Below, piece by piece: positions 43,160-54,794 of a stretch of 64,000 nucleotides of DNA (position 1 is the first letter of the stretch; every line of letters starts with the position of its first letter). The translations under genes were made by a program, and so were the position numbers. Source of the stretch: Pararge aegeria (Eukaryota > Arthropoda > Insecta > Lepidoptera > Nymphalidae); assembly GCF_905163445.1 (NCBI RefSeq), contig NC_053190.1, positions 10,604,501 through 10,668,500 on the forward strand, written 5' to 3'. The notes under the pieces are model-generated. The model saw only the letters and a list, made by a program, of their open reading frames with translations. It searched no databases and had not been told where the DNA came from.

Positions 43160-43615
43160 GTACTTGCGACCTTTATACGAGACGCCCTATAGTTTTGTGA
43201 AACACACTTGCTACCTTTGTACGAGACGTTCTAAACTTCCATAAAAGACACTTATGACCGTTAAACGAGACGTACTAAACCTGCATAAAAGACACTTGTG
43301 ATATGTATACAAGACGTCCTAAACTTCCATAAAAGACGCTTGCGACCATTATACAAGACGCTAATCTTGCATAAACGACACGTGCTTCCAGTATATCACA
43401 CGTGCTAAACTTGTATAAAAGACACTTGCGACCTTTATACGAGACGCCCTATACTTGCATGAAACACACTTGCGACCTGTATACGATACGTACTAAACTT
43501 GTATAAAAGACACTTGCGATCTGTATAAAAGACGTCTTAAACCTCCATAAAAGACACTTGCGACCTGTATACGAGATGCTCTAAAATTGCATGAAAAACA
43601 CTTGCGACTAGTAAG
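43160..43615. repeat. Satellite array, 44-bp unit, about 10 copies
   Basis: The unit words are 'acttgcgacc', 'tatacgagacg', 'cctaaacttg' and 'cataaaagac'. Unit starts at 43162, 43206, 43250, 43294 and 43338 are exactly 44 bp apart. Units differ by about 10-25 percent, with no sign of recent homogenisation. There are no unique spacers, so it is not a CRISPR-like array. Confidence 0.93.
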
Positions 43616-43770
43616 CACTCAAGCCGAATTCAATTAAACAATCCAATAAAAAAGACCGGGTCAGCATATTATATCTATCTTTTAAAGTTGATTCATACGC
43701 CGCCGAAAAAGCGGGGAACCGCTAGTGTTGCATAAACATACAACCAGTTTACCAAAACCCAGCTTATTAA

Positions 43771-43985
43771 TGGCCTGCTGCTAGACAAAAGCCTCTTCTG
43801 TCATAGGAGCGAAGGATATTCAGCTTAAACCCCGGTGGGTCTAAATTAGAGGCCGGCTAATGCGGATTGGCGAGCATAGTTAACGTACTGCAACTCTTAG
43901 TTAACATGTATAAGTGATAATAATGACCGGGACCAACGGCTTAACTCAAGCTTCAGTCCAAATTTGGAACTCTAAAGTCGTATAT
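43771..43985 (-). repeat. Retroelement 3' region fragment, degenerate
   Basis: 'ggcctgctgctagacaaaagcc' in part, 'cctcttctgtcatagg' and 'ctaatgcggattggcgagc' follow the order of a common reversed lepidopteran element 3' end. Further right, 'gtgataataatgaccggg' also fits. Class uncertain. Confidence 0.45.
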
Positions 43986-43989
43986 CCCC

Positions 43990-45555
43990 AGTTACCGAAT
44001 TCAATCAACGGTACTAAACCTCGATCGATTGCGCTGTAGTCTGTTACCTCAAAACCACCTTTGTTATAAATTTTTAAACCGACATACGACCGTTAGAACA
44101 GGAGGTGCTCATTTAGTTTTTTTTTTTTAACCTCATGTAATCTGGTCCTATAAAACGATTAAAAAAACTATTTTTTTAAACCATATGCTTGCAAGGTGGT
44201 CACGTTGTCATTTAATATGTTAAGTAAGTTAATACTCATTAAATATACGCAACTATATACGTTATAAAGTTTCACTCTAAAACACAACACAATCTGCACC
44301 TTCTATCAAACTCTGCAACACCTTACGTAAAATGCTTCTGCAAAATAAACCATTGAAAATGGCTTTAATATGTTTTTATCGTTTTGTTTCGCGTAATGGA
44401 AAAAAGAACCCTTGTAACAATTCCCTCGCTCATTGTTTACAAAGCACAAATTCCAAAATAATTAGATGTTTATGTAAATATATACAGGGAAATAAAACGA
44501 TTGCTCTAATAAACACAGTATTGTAAAGAATCAGCCGAAATCCTTTATAAACAAACTGTTTTATGCTGTCCCAATAAGGTATATTTTTATTTGTGAAAGG
44601 TGGTTGAATTCTTTATCAAAAACCTCGCAGCCCAAGTCTTCCTTACACTTAGTTGGCTTTTAGTTTTTGAATACACTAATTTAATTGATTTATTGGACTA
44701 TTACAACTTCGTAGGGTTTTTATGTAATCTGTATGAGATAGTCTTCCTAGAACCCTACTTTGAAAAATTAGTTAGGCCGATTATATTGATAATGATCAAC
44801 ATCTAGAATCATTGACAACAGTAGTCTCTGCGTATTTTTAATCAAATAGAATATACAAAGCAATCAAAATATGCAAAGCTTATATAAAGGCAACAAGACA
44901 TTCCCGTTTTTATTATATAAGCAATGCTATTTCACGATGCTGCTATAAACATAGATTAAATTCCGCGCAAAACGACGCCATAGCGGCACGAAAATAAAAT
45001 TCTGTAAAAGTCTGCCGCAAACACCTCTAATATACAGAATCCTAAAATACGGGCTATAAAAATAAAACTAGGGAACCGCGATACTACGACCTCGTTTCGT
45101 CCCAGAGCGGTCATTTGGTTCCAGCATCCGAAAATTGTCACCTCGCTACCGTCTTCATTTGCAACAAATATAGAGCCCTGGCCTCAGCAATAAATTGCTG
45201 AATTTACTTTCCCTCCCTCTCTCAACCGTGCTATTTTTCTCGGTCTTTGTTATGTAACAAAAGGAGACATTTAGCGCCAATTGGGTTCTGAGAATCTTTA
45301 TGGTTATCCTTTAGTGAAAAGTTAAAGTGCGCCACATACGAGCTTATATCCGAATGGAAAAATAATATTTTCGTTCAATTACGGTTTGCCTGGTAGCGGA
45401 GTATATTGAATGACACATTGCGCCACAGATATGATAAAAATATAATATTTCATACAGGGTTACAGAGTAGTGTTCTAGAGTAGATTATTTTTAAAATCAT
45501 AAGAAATTGGATACGAAAAAATAATGTTCTTTGAAATGCTAATAATTAATTCTTT
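43990..45555. other. Long stretch with no recognised feature
   Basis: Frames at 44332-44526, 44600-44806 and 44956-45141 show no motif. The stretch 44985-45140 is less AT-rich but unassigned. Confidence 0.4.
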
Positions 45556-45559
45556 CCCT

Positions 45560-45799
45560 CCAACTTTTCGAAGTTACGTGATTTTTTGATTTAAGGAATT
45601 TAAAATATGATTTGCTTTAACAGTGAAGGTAAAGACGGTGACGAAACCCGCATGCTTGAGAGTTCTCCATATCGTTCTTAAAGGTGTTTGAAGTCTACCA
45701 ATCGACACTTGGCCAGATTAGTGGACGACAGCCTGAACTCTCCTCATTCTGAGACTCAGATCCCGTAGTGCTGGATTGATAGTGAAGATGATGATGATA
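45560..45799 (+). repeat. SINE-B copy 9, head missing
   Basis: 'caacttttcgaagttacgtg', 'tgctttaacagtgaagg', 'cccgcatgcttgagag', 'gtctaccaatcgacacttggcc' in part and a GATGATGAT tail. The tRNA-like head has been lost. Confidence 0.85.
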
Positions 45800-45924
45800 A
45801 ATTTCAAAACTTAAATATTTTTATACAGTTCTTTTTAACTTTTTTAAAATTGTTTTTAACCAAGGCGTAACTGCAAACTGTTTGCATTGTTATTTTTTTA
45901 TTATTGACTGTGTGTTTTTTGTCC

Positions 45925-46090
45925 GATGACTTTTCCTTTGCGATGAGCTTATAAATGTTCCTCGTTTTGATACCCAGGGAGGTTCGGGATATTATAAATT
46001 CTATCTTGGTTCTAAGTCTATTGGAGATTTCTAGCATAACCACCACCCTATGATCAGAAAACTGCCTTCCATCTAAGTTCACTTCCATGT
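45925..46090 (-). mobile_element. Possible LINE endonuclease scrap
   Basis: The minus frame contains 'RQFSDHRVVVMLEISNRL' followed by basic residues. SDHR-V is the usual last catalytic motif of APE-type LINE endonucleases, and the hydrophobic strand after it fits. Too short to prove; a chance match is possible. Confidence 0.4.
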
Positions 46091-47760
46091 TAAACTCACC
46101 ATCAGGTTAATCCTAATCAAGCGATAACTTGCAAAAAAACTTTATATCTGAGCCCCATTTCGCTCATCTCAACTTTAGTGGAAACACACCCTTACTTACT
46201 GGCCAGTGGAGGGACTTTTATGAAACCAAGGGTCGGTATTAAATCGAAGTGTCAGCTACACTCCCCTTGTACTTGACAATAAAGGGAAATACACAGTCCC
46301 TTTGTATTACCTCTACCTATTTAGAAAGCCTAAATTCTTGTAAAATATAATATAACAGTAAAAAAATATGTCCTAGCGAGAACATAATGGATATTAGTTT
46401 AAATTTATTTATCATTTGATGACGAAATAATATCAACCAAAAAATTAACCTCGTGATATTATGAAGTGGTGAGATATTACTTTGTATTTCAGTGATGCGA
46501 CCACGCAGCTTACTTGGATGCATCCATAAACTGATTTCAAAAGGTAACGCGTTTATATACAAACGTTTGTTACATATTCATTAGGATTTAATACAATGGA
46601 TCATAGGGGCGTGAAAGCCCGTTTTACACAAATAGGAGATGAATAGTGAGCAGAAGAGATGCTTTCTAAATAACCAATCAGATATCATTATTTCAGTTTT
46701 GTGAATTTAGCAAAGTAACAGCTGCTTCTATCCAATATTATTATACTATTAAAATTAAAAATAAATTCAATTCGTAAACAGCACAAACGTTTTTTGTTTA
46801 ATGATTTCAATTTTCCATACAGAAATAACAAAACCCACATAAAAAACCGTTTCAAAATACGGCGAGTTAACTTCAGCGTAAAAATGTATAGAGCTGACAG
46901 TTTCAGCTAAAACAAGACATATTATTTGTTAAATTGTTTCCTATACGAATGAAAAGCTAAAAACTACAATTGTTCGGGTTGAATCGGCTTGGCACCGATC
47001 CAATAGTTAAACTACCTATAATTATGTATGTTAATACGTGCGAGGTGGTTCAGATACCGTCTAACGACTTCCTTCGATAAAAATAAAGTTGCGTTGAAAT
47101 TTTAGTTCCGTAGTTGCAAGTTTATTGCCGAATTGCGTGTGAACCCTGCAATCAGGGCTTCGCATCGCCCTTTATATAGACATTGAATTAATTTACATTC
47201 AATTTTGATGGGTTTAATGAATTACTAAATTTAATTAAATAATTTTTAAATAGACCAACCAAATTTCATACATATTATTTGTATTCGTTTTTTTTGTTTG
47301 GGTACTGAATATCAAATAACGTAACTTTTTTGAGCTCGTAAATTAGAATATTGATTTTGAATCAAAAAGTGTTAATACTATAATGAGAATAATGAAATTT
47401 GCATAATTTACGTTAAATATTTAATTGTTTTCGTTAATCTCCGATTTGCAAATAAAAATTCCTGAATAATTGTTTTCTCATCATAGTAATGCTTCTTTAT
47501 TTTACTGTCATTAAAGTACACTTCGGTTCAACCTCGGAGGTTTCAATTCATAGGAGCTTAATAAATTAAAAATGCATATTGCACGTTATCGTTGACTGTA
47601 TTTGTCTGCTCGGGGATCGGGTTTTAAATTCACACCTTCTATTGATTGACTTTTTTATAGAACAATATATTTTCTGTTTGTTATCTAGGCAACGGTCGGC
47701 CGTTATCTCGTTTGCTGGTCCAACCACTTATAAAGCAAGCGCAAAATGCTGCGTTAGATA
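46091..47760. other. Long stretch with no recognised feature
   Basis: About 1.7 kb of AT-rich DNA. The minus frame at 46317-46562 and the plus frame at 47579-47827 have no family resemblance; the latter runs into the following repeat. Confidence 0.4.
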
Positions 47761-47765
47761 TATAA

Positions 47766-47955
47766 TCATCTCATATCTCACCATAATTCTCAGTCTATTA
47801 ATGTCCCACAGGTTAGGGGGATTTTGAGCTGAGCCTTGCCAGCTGCTCTGATGCAAGGTTGGGGGCTAATTAGTGATAATACCGAGACTGTAAGCATTAC
47901 AAACTCACCGAGGCATGGCTGTGGACAACCATAAATTCCTAACTCTGGTACTGGA
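47766..47955 (-). repeat. Dispersed repeat fragment, class unknown
   Basis: 'tcatctcatatctcacc', 'ttaatgtcccacaggttag', 'ggctaattagtgataataccg' and 'gccttgccagc' follow an order seen in degenerate retroelement 3' ends. A loosely similar block lies near 34540-34690 ('ggtcccactgcagctc', 'actaatgagtgataat'). Confidence 0.4.
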
Positions 47956-48750
47956 AATTTCATGCCAAAAACCCAATATAAAATAGTTGTTGACCCTACC
48001 TAAAAAACAAACCTACCATGTCACCGTCATCATAATATGATATGTATTGCATTAAACACAATATTAAAGTTTTAATATTGAGTGTAAATATATACACAGA
48101 ATTTCAGACTTCATCGAAAATAGCATAAAATAGAAGACGATCCACAAAACTGTACCGAAAGTTTCCTCCACGGCATAAGCTTAAATAGGCACTTTCAAAG
48201 GCTTAAGACTGAAGATACTTTAAACTACCGTTAAAAATTAACGTTCCAAGTCCGTCCATTAAAAGGCTTGTGCAGGCCTTTGGGAGTTGTTTGATTGCAT
48301 AATGTTAAAAGTTTTGCTTAATAGTGGCAAAAATTAAGCTATTATTATCAATATTTAAGGGACTCAATTATATGCGCAACGTGTCGCCAATGTCGAAAGA
48401 AGCGCAATGTTTAAAATTTCATAGACATTCAGAACTTATTAATTTGTAGATATGCTACGCTGTAGCATATACTGCTACGACCTTTACGGCTACGGTGATC
48501 ATCATCTTATCGTTCAAATCGACAGCTTCGCCTCGCCGTTTTTAGCTGTTATCTTAAAAAAAATTCCATAAGCGAATATAATATCCTCTAAAAGGTGAAT
48601 TATGTATATTTCAAAATAAAGTAAGGATATCTACCGACAAACACGATATATAGATATACTGTCTGCAAGAGAAGCTACTTTTAGATACTTAATTTAATTG
48701 TTAATTAACACTGTAATTTTTTTTCTCGGATAAGTTCAATTTGTTCGTAA
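47956..48750. other. No recognised feature
   Basis: Includes a small palindromic word 'tatgctacgctgtagcata' at 48451-48470. Otherwise unassigned. Confidence 0.45.
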
Positions 48751-48751
48751 T

Positions 48752-48970
48752 GAATGAATAAATAAATGAATATACTACGACAATACACACATCACCACCT
48801 AGCCCCAAAGTAAGCGTAGCTTGTGTTATGGGTACTAAGAGAGCTGATGAATATTTTTTTATGAATATAATACACATACCCAGACACTAAAAAACATTCA
48901 TGTTCATCACACAAACAGGGCAGGACATCTCAGAAAGCAGGGTCGCTGCCCACTGCGCCACTCGGCCGTC
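48752..48970 (-). repeat. SINE-A copy 9, B-box region damaged
   Basis: Tail 'aatatactacgacaat', 'agtaagcgtagcttg', 'cagacactaaaaaacattcatg' in part, then 'acacaaacagggcaggac', which replaces the usual B box, and head 'ccactgcgccactcggccgtc' in part. Confidence 0.87.
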
Positions 48971-49215
48971 AAATAATCTAATGAAGAAAAGACGCTATAA
49001 GTTTAGCCCCAAACTTAATGCCAGAGATAGATAATAAAAGTATTTGGTAGATATACGTGACTAATTTGTTGCCCCACGGAATAGCAACGTGGATTGCGAA
49101 GTACGAGTATGTAACTCACGTTTCGCGAGTTTGCTCCGCAACCGTTCGGCACAGTTAGCAGATCGGATATTGAATCAAACTTCGTATATTTTTATGGGAA
49201 ATTAATTAATATTGC
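48971..49215. other. No recognised feature
   Basis: Less AT-rich at 49070-49160; no family assigned. Confidence 0.4.
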
Positions 49216-49216
49216 A

Positions 49217-49562
49217 TGCCTCATAAGCGAAGCGTTGAGGTGGGTATTACTGTCAGTTTACGCACACCGAGTGATTCTCCAACTTAAAATGACACTTTTT
49301 TATTCTTTATTGCTTTTATAAGCGAATATAAATAGACAAATGTTGAGACACTATTTTTAACACTCATGATATTTTTAAATCTTTGTGGCACGCCTCATAA
49401 GCGAAGCGTTCAGGTGGGTATTACTGCCAGTTTACGTACACCGACTGATTCTCCAACTTAAAATGTCACTTTTTTATTCTTTATTACTTTTATAAATATG
49501 TAAATAGTCAAATGTTGAGAAAAAACACTAATTTTAACACTCATGATATTTTTAAATCTTTT
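49217..49562 (+). repeat. Tandem duplication, 174-bp period
   Basis: 'gcctcataagcgaagcg' occurs at 49218 and 49392, and the copies match through 'gtgggtattact', 'gattctccaacttaaaatg', 'ttattctttatt' and 'cactcatgatatttttaaatc'. Near 49800 'attatgaggcgtgcac' is the same end word reversed. Class unknown. Confidence 0.88.
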
Positions 49563-50008
49563 ATTATTTAAACTAATTAAAAAATTGTTTAAAAAGTTTC
49601 TGTCTTGAACGTCCGTGTGTCTGTATGTGCGAATCCCGTATCTTGTGGTCACGATAACGAACGAAATACTCCACTTATCGAGTTGGTTTTTTTATAGGCT
49701 TCAGTATTTTGAGGAATAGAAGCCTATACTCCTCACGGTATAATTAGATGTAGTTTAATTATTATTAACAAATAATCTCAATTTTATTGTAATGAATGAG
49801 ATTATGAGGCGTGCACTTTTGGATTTTCCGACTATTCGACATTGCTGTTACGTGAACAACAACAATATCTCCGGGATGAAAAGTATCGTCTATCTCTAGG
49901 AGGCTGGTGCACGAAACGATAGAATATATTAATCAAACTTGATAAATACGTCAAAAATTTTGTAGAGATCGAGAGAGAGAGTAGCTTAACAAATAAATAA
50001 TTTTATAA
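49563..50008. other. No recognised feature apart from a reversed end word
   Basis: 'atgaggcgtgcacttttgg' near 49803 links to the duplication before it. The rest is unassigned. Confidence 0.4.
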
Positions 50009-50082
50009 ACAGATACACTTTCACTTTTATTAATGTGGATACTCATAAAAGGCTTTAGTTAGCTACCTATTTATTTTGAACT
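50009..50082 (+). repeat. 74-bp direct repeat, left copy
   Basis: Begins 'acagatacactttcac', contains 'gtggatactcataaaagg' and ends 'ttattttgaact'. One mismatch to 50386-50459. Confidence 0.95.
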
Positions 50083-50385
50083 AGCTGTTACCCACGCCCT
50101 TTGTCCGCTATAATTAATTCCCCTTTTATAAATCCCGTGGCAACTGTTTGATTTTCTTACATGTAATGTAAGTTAGAAGTTGTAATGAATTTCACATTGG
50201 ACTATGCACACAATTTTAAGATCATTAAGTTAAAGGATTGAGTGGTTTTCCGCACCCTAAGAGATCGGGCAGTCCTCTATTACGAAGGAAAAGTCCTATA
50301 TTATTGAGCATAACGCCATCATGTTGTAAGTGTTCTAAAACTAGAAACAATTCCCAGAAAAAAACCTTAATATTTTACATACATT
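50083..50385 (-). mobile_element. Repeat P copy 1, flanked by 74-bp direct repeats
   Basis: Starts with 'agctgttacccacgccc' (the CTAGC-type end is shared with the left direct repeat) and ends 'taatattttacat'. Over 300 bp it is nearly identical to 51566-51863. The CTAGC and 'aaatcccgtgg' words relate it to the RTE-like CTAGC-end repeats. No coding sequence is seen. Confidence 0.85.
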
Positions 50386-50459
50386 ACAGATACACTTTCA
50401 CTTTTATTAATGTGGATACTCATAAAAGGCTTTAGTTAGCTAGCTATTTATTTTGAACT
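50386..50459 (+). repeat. 74-bp direct repeat, right copy
   Basis: Same sequence as 50009-50082 apart from one base ('agctagctat' against 'agctacctat'). Interpreted as a very long target duplication made when repeat P inserted. Confidence 0.95.
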
Positions 50460-50905
50460 TATGACCTTTCAAATGCAGTGGAGGATATGGTAGAAGTTTG
50501 CGGAGCGTATTGTAATCTAATAAGAAGAAAATGTAATGGCGAGAATAAAAGGAGACACGTAGGGCTACCGGCTAACTAAATAAATTGAACGTGACGGTCT
50601 GTTTCATGCCCACTTTTCTACTTAACCGTTGCAAAAATAAAGCGATAAAGTAAAGTTAGTGGATGTCTTAGTTCACATAATACTATTTGGGGATATGAAC
50701 GTGCTCTGTTATATTTTTTTTTCATCACGCTTGCCAACTTGCACAAAAATGGATCACGAGATCCTGGTTTCAGTCCGAAAAAAATAGGTTATATATTTGC
50801 TATTAATAGTTATTAATTCTAAGGAAATACCAATTGAGAGACGCAAAGTTGGCATTGTTCACACTTAAATATGAGAGCACGTTAAACAACCGATAATGGT
50901 ATAAC
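50460..50905. other. No recognised feature
   Basis: AT-rich, unassigned. Confidence 0.45.
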
Positions 50906-50907
50906 AT

Positions 50908-51198
50908 ACTAGTAGTTGCCCGCGACTCCGTTCGCGTGAAAATTTTGGTGTGTTATTCTAAATCTGACCTCGGTGAGTTCATCAAAAAACATGTCGATTT
51001 CTTGCTCTGTGGAAAAATAAAAAAAAACCTTTCCCACGGGAACCGTACATTTTTTTCAAAAAGCAGTAAGTAGCCTATGAAATATTGAAGACTATAAAAT
51101 ACGTCTGTGTTAAATTTCATCCAGATCCGTTCGGTCACTATGGCGTGATTTTGTCCGTCCATTCATCCAAGCTTTCACATTTATAATATTCGTACCTA
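50908..51198 (-). repeat. CTAGT-end repeat (RTE-like), near full length
   Basis: Starts 'actagtagttgcccgcgactccg' in part, contains 'tttcccacgggaaccgtac', 'tagcctatgaaat' and 'tttcatccagatccgttcgg' in part, and ends 'agctttcacatttataatattcgtac' in part. The complete word order of a very common lepidopteran non-autonomous repeat. The minus frame at 50953-51162 is a reading of it. Confidence 0.82.
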
Positions 51199-51560
51199 AA
51201 TCAGCTTATGTTCATTCTCCAAAATGTTTGTGCTGTCCGAAATTTAATACCATCATTAAAATTGTAAATTGCAGGCTTTAATCATATCCATTGCAATATA
51301 CATATAGTTTGTCTGTAGTTACTATTTTATTAAAACTATGCCGAAAATATTAATTAGAGCCTTTGTGATTTATTTTAATCCAAATAGGTATACGTATTAA
51401 AAATGTTGAATTTTATGCTAGTTATGAACAGTTTTAATGTGTGGTCAGTATTAATTTGAAACTTTGAATTAATTTCAATATATTTGCATACCTACTTGTT
51501 TTGATTTACATTTGTAAACTGTTATCCAACTTTACTGATCAAATACGCTTAAAATTATTT
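51199..51560. other. No recognised feature
   Basis: AT-rich DNA, unassigned. Confidence 0.45.
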
Positions 51561-51866
51561 TGCAACTAGCTGTTACCCAGGCCCTTTGTCCGCTATAATT
51601 AATTCCCCTTTTATAAATCCCGTGGCAACTGTTTGATTTTCTTACAAGTAATGTAAGTTAGAAGTTGTAGTGAATTTCACATTGGACTATGCACAAAATT
51701 TTAAGATCATTAAGTTAAAGGATTGAGTGCTTTCCGCACCCTAAGAGATCGGGTTGTCCTCTATTACGAAGGAAAAGTCCTATATTATTGAGCATAACGC
51801 CATCATGTTGTATGTTTTCTAAAACTAGAAATAATTCCCAGAAAGAAACCTTAATATTTTACATTA
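51561..51866 (-). mobile_element. Repeat P copy 2
   Basis: Nearly identical to 50083-50385 from 'agctgttacccaggccc' to 'taatattttacat', with only scattered changes. It lacks the 74-bp flanking repeat. 'tacgctt' at 51544-51550 and 51865-51871 may be a short target duplication. Confidence 0.85.
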
Positions 51867-52200
51867 CGCTTTGATCATAACTAAATATACCATCCAAATG
51901 AACTCTAAGATCTTGCTCAGCTCATTCATTCATTGTTAGAAATGCTCCTAACTCCGAAAAGTTAGAGGTATTAGGTACTATGCTGATTGAAATTTAAAAA
52001 CCTTTAATTGCTTTAAACATCTTTATGCATAATAATATTAATTACATTCCTACTGCAGAATATGCAGGCTTTGAAATGGGTCATTTATAACATGTAGCGA
52101 TTCTCGCGACTGTCGGCAAACGGCCCATACATTTAGCTTAGTGGTGCAGACGCCCACAATAATATTACAATTGCTGCGTAGTTCCGAAATAGCGACGCCA
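51867..52200. other. No recognised feature
   Basis: Unassigned; leads into the satellite array. Confidence 0.4.
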
Positions 52201-52205
52201 TTATA

Positions 52206-53655
52206 ACACCCTACTAGAAATAATAATTACTACCAACACCACATCACTGGAATACTGTACGTGAATAATTGTATATTTAGAGTTTATTTATATGTATGTT
52301 GTGTTATTAGTTTGATTTGAAAAAAAAATCTTGCGACACCATTAAACACCCCAATAGAAATAATAATTACTATAAACAACACATCACTGGAATACACTTG
52401 TATGTGAATAATGCTATACTATCTATATTTAGAGTTTATTAAAATATATGTCGTGTTATTAGCGGAAATTATGTCTGATTTGAAAAAATATTGTTGCGTG
52501 ACCATTTAACACCCTAGTAGAAATAATAATTACTACAAACACCACATAACTGGAATAGACTTGTATGTGAATAATTCTATAGGTACTATCTATATTTAGA
52601 GTTTGTTTGTATGTATGTTGTGTTATTAGCGGAAATTATGTCTGATTTGAAAAAATATTCTTGCGACACCATTAAATACCCTAGTAGAAATAATAATTAC
52701 TATAGACAACACATCACTGGAATATACTTGTATGTAAATAATGATATACTATCTATATTTAGAGTTTATTTATATGTATGTTGTGTTATTAGCGGAAATT
52801 CTGTCTGATTTGAAAAAATATTGTTGCGTCACCATTAAACACCCTAGTAGAAATAATAATTACTACAAACACCACATAACTGGAATAGACTTGTATGTGA
52901 ATAATTCTATAGGTACTATCTATATTTAGAGTTTGTTTGTATGTATGTTGTGTTATTAGCGGAAATTATGTCTGATTTGAAAAAATATTCTTGCGACACC
53001 ATTAAATACCCTAGTAGAAATAATAATTACTATAGACAACACATCACTGGAATATACTTGTATGTAAATAATGATATACTATCTATATTTAGAGTTTATT
53101 TATATGTATGTTGTGTTATTAGCGGAAATTCTGTCTGATTTGAAAAAATATTGTTGCGTCACCATTAAACACCCTAGTAGAAATAATAATTACTACAAAC
53201 ACCACATAACTGGAATAGACTTGTATGTGAATAATTCTATAGGTACTATCTATATTTAGAGTTTGTTTGTATGTATGTTGTGTTACTAGCGGAAATTATG
53301 TCTGATTTGAAAAAATATTCTTGCGACACCATTAAACACCCCAATAGAAATAATAATTACTATAAACAACACATCACTGGAATACACTTGTATGTGAATA
53401 ATGCTATACTATCTATATTTAGAGTTTATTAAAATGTATGTCGTGTTATTAGCGGAAATTATGTCTGATTTGAAAAAATATTGTTGCGTGACCATTTAAC
53501 ACCCTAGTCGAAATAATAATTACTATAAACACCACATCACTGGAATACACTTGCATGTGAATAATGCTATACTATCTATATTTAGAGTTTATTAATATGT
53601 TTTTTATGTTATTAGCGGAAATTCTGTCTGATTTGAAATAATATTCTTGCGTTAA
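52206..53655. repeat. Satellite array, 163/167-bp monomers with a 330-bp higher-order unit
   Basis: Monomers start at 'gaaataataattact', positions 52217, 52357, 52520, 52687, 52850, 53017, 53180, 53347 and 53510. Spacings are 140, 163, 167, 163, 167, 163, 167 and 163. Two monomer types alternate, and 52508-52954 is identical to the sequence 330 bp downstream. The outer monomers (52357 and 53347, exactly 990 bp apart) resemble each other most. The 62- and 65-codon frames repeat with the DNA and are not genes: the monomer lengths break any reading frame. Confidence 0.95.
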
Positions 53656-53840
53656 TTAACGCTTTAATTGACTAAATTTATGGGTCAAGAAATATCCGCC
53701 TACATAACACTATGACAATTAACATAGGAAACTATTAGGCAGAGCTATTTATGTAATAAAGCTTAAGTTATAATATGTTTCATTCGCTCTATCTTAGGAT
53801 CTAACAGTACGAATAAAACTAGTATTCATGTTATCCCTTG
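53656..53840. other. No recognised feature
   Basis: Short unassigned segment after the satellite. Confidence 0.4.
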
Positions 53841-53841
53841 A

Positions 53842-54058
53842 ATGCAATCTCAAGTGGTGGAGAATCACTTATGTTGCAGGCGAAACAACAGCAGAGCGAA
53901 GAGGTGGTAGTGGGCATGAACAGTTATAGTAAATAGTTAAACCCCGTCCCCACTGCACGGTTTCTACGCGGCATCGTACCGGAACGATAAATCGCGTGGC
54001 TGGTGTATCTAGGTGCAGCCACAGCCCCACCCGGCAAGAAGCCACCACCAGACGAACC
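53842..54058 (-). repeat. SINE-C copy 5, decayed
   Basis: 'atgcaatctcaagtggtgg', 'ggtttctacgcggcatcg', 'accggaacgataaatcg' and 'ggcaagaagccaccacc' follow the reversed SINE-C order. Head missing. The minus frame at 53869-54108 is a reading of it. Confidence 0.75.
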
Positions 54059-54790
54059 ATTAGTAAAGTAGTAAAGGTACAAACAACCAATGGTAGTTTA
54101 CTAAACAATTGTCCGTTGAGGCGATCTACGTACTATCACTGAGTATATCATCAAATCCTTATGTAATTTCAATGTAATCAAATAGAGAGGACATTTTTCC
54201 GAAATTGGTACAAATTTTGCAGACTAATAGGGCATCAACCTTAAAATATACGTCTAATTTATTACCTACTTCTTCTTTTGAGGTGAAAAATATCATCTTA
54301 ATGGCAGGTACTATTCATACAATTTTCTTGGCAAAAATACAAATTATAGAGAAGATATTTCGTAGCAAAGTTCATAAGATGCAATCCTATCTAATTGGGA
54401 ACCGTTGAAAAATATGTTTTCGCCATTAAAGTGGAAAAGTTTAAATTTATGCCAACAAATTCATATTATATGTGTATGTATCTCGTTACTGCTCGCGAAG
54501 TGGTATCCGCTTCCGGAACTAACAGCCTCCGCGGCTGTAAACGTCTCCAACGCCTGACTTTTGGTGATTTACTTCAATTTTATGTGTCATCCCTCCTTGG
54601 ATTTATATTAAATTTATTTTATGGCTATTTTACGACTCCCGAGCATTCGCGAAAGCTATTTGTACTCGTGCCTTCACTTATACCACGTGTGCATCATAAA
54701 AATTGGTACCTACTTACTTGATGCTTTTATTATTTTTTAAACCACTCGCTTGACAATGCTTTATAACAGCACTTGTTATCTTAAGCACAT
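54059..54790. other. No recognised feature
   Basis: The plus frame at 54395-54721 (108 codons) shows no motif; it includes a less AT-rich part around 54490-54560 that I cannot assign. Confidence 0.35.
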
Positions 54791-54794
54791 CATA

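Noticed and set aside
43160..43615. CRISPR-like array
   Set aside because: Units are contiguous with no unique spacers, and the DNA is eukaryotic.
52611..53259. Four repeated frames of 62-65 codons
   Set aside because: They repeat with the satellite monomers; 163- and 167-bp units shift frame, so no protein is maintained.
54395..54721. 108-codon plus frame
   Set aside because: No recognisable motif; overlaps unassigned DNA and lacks any supporting context.
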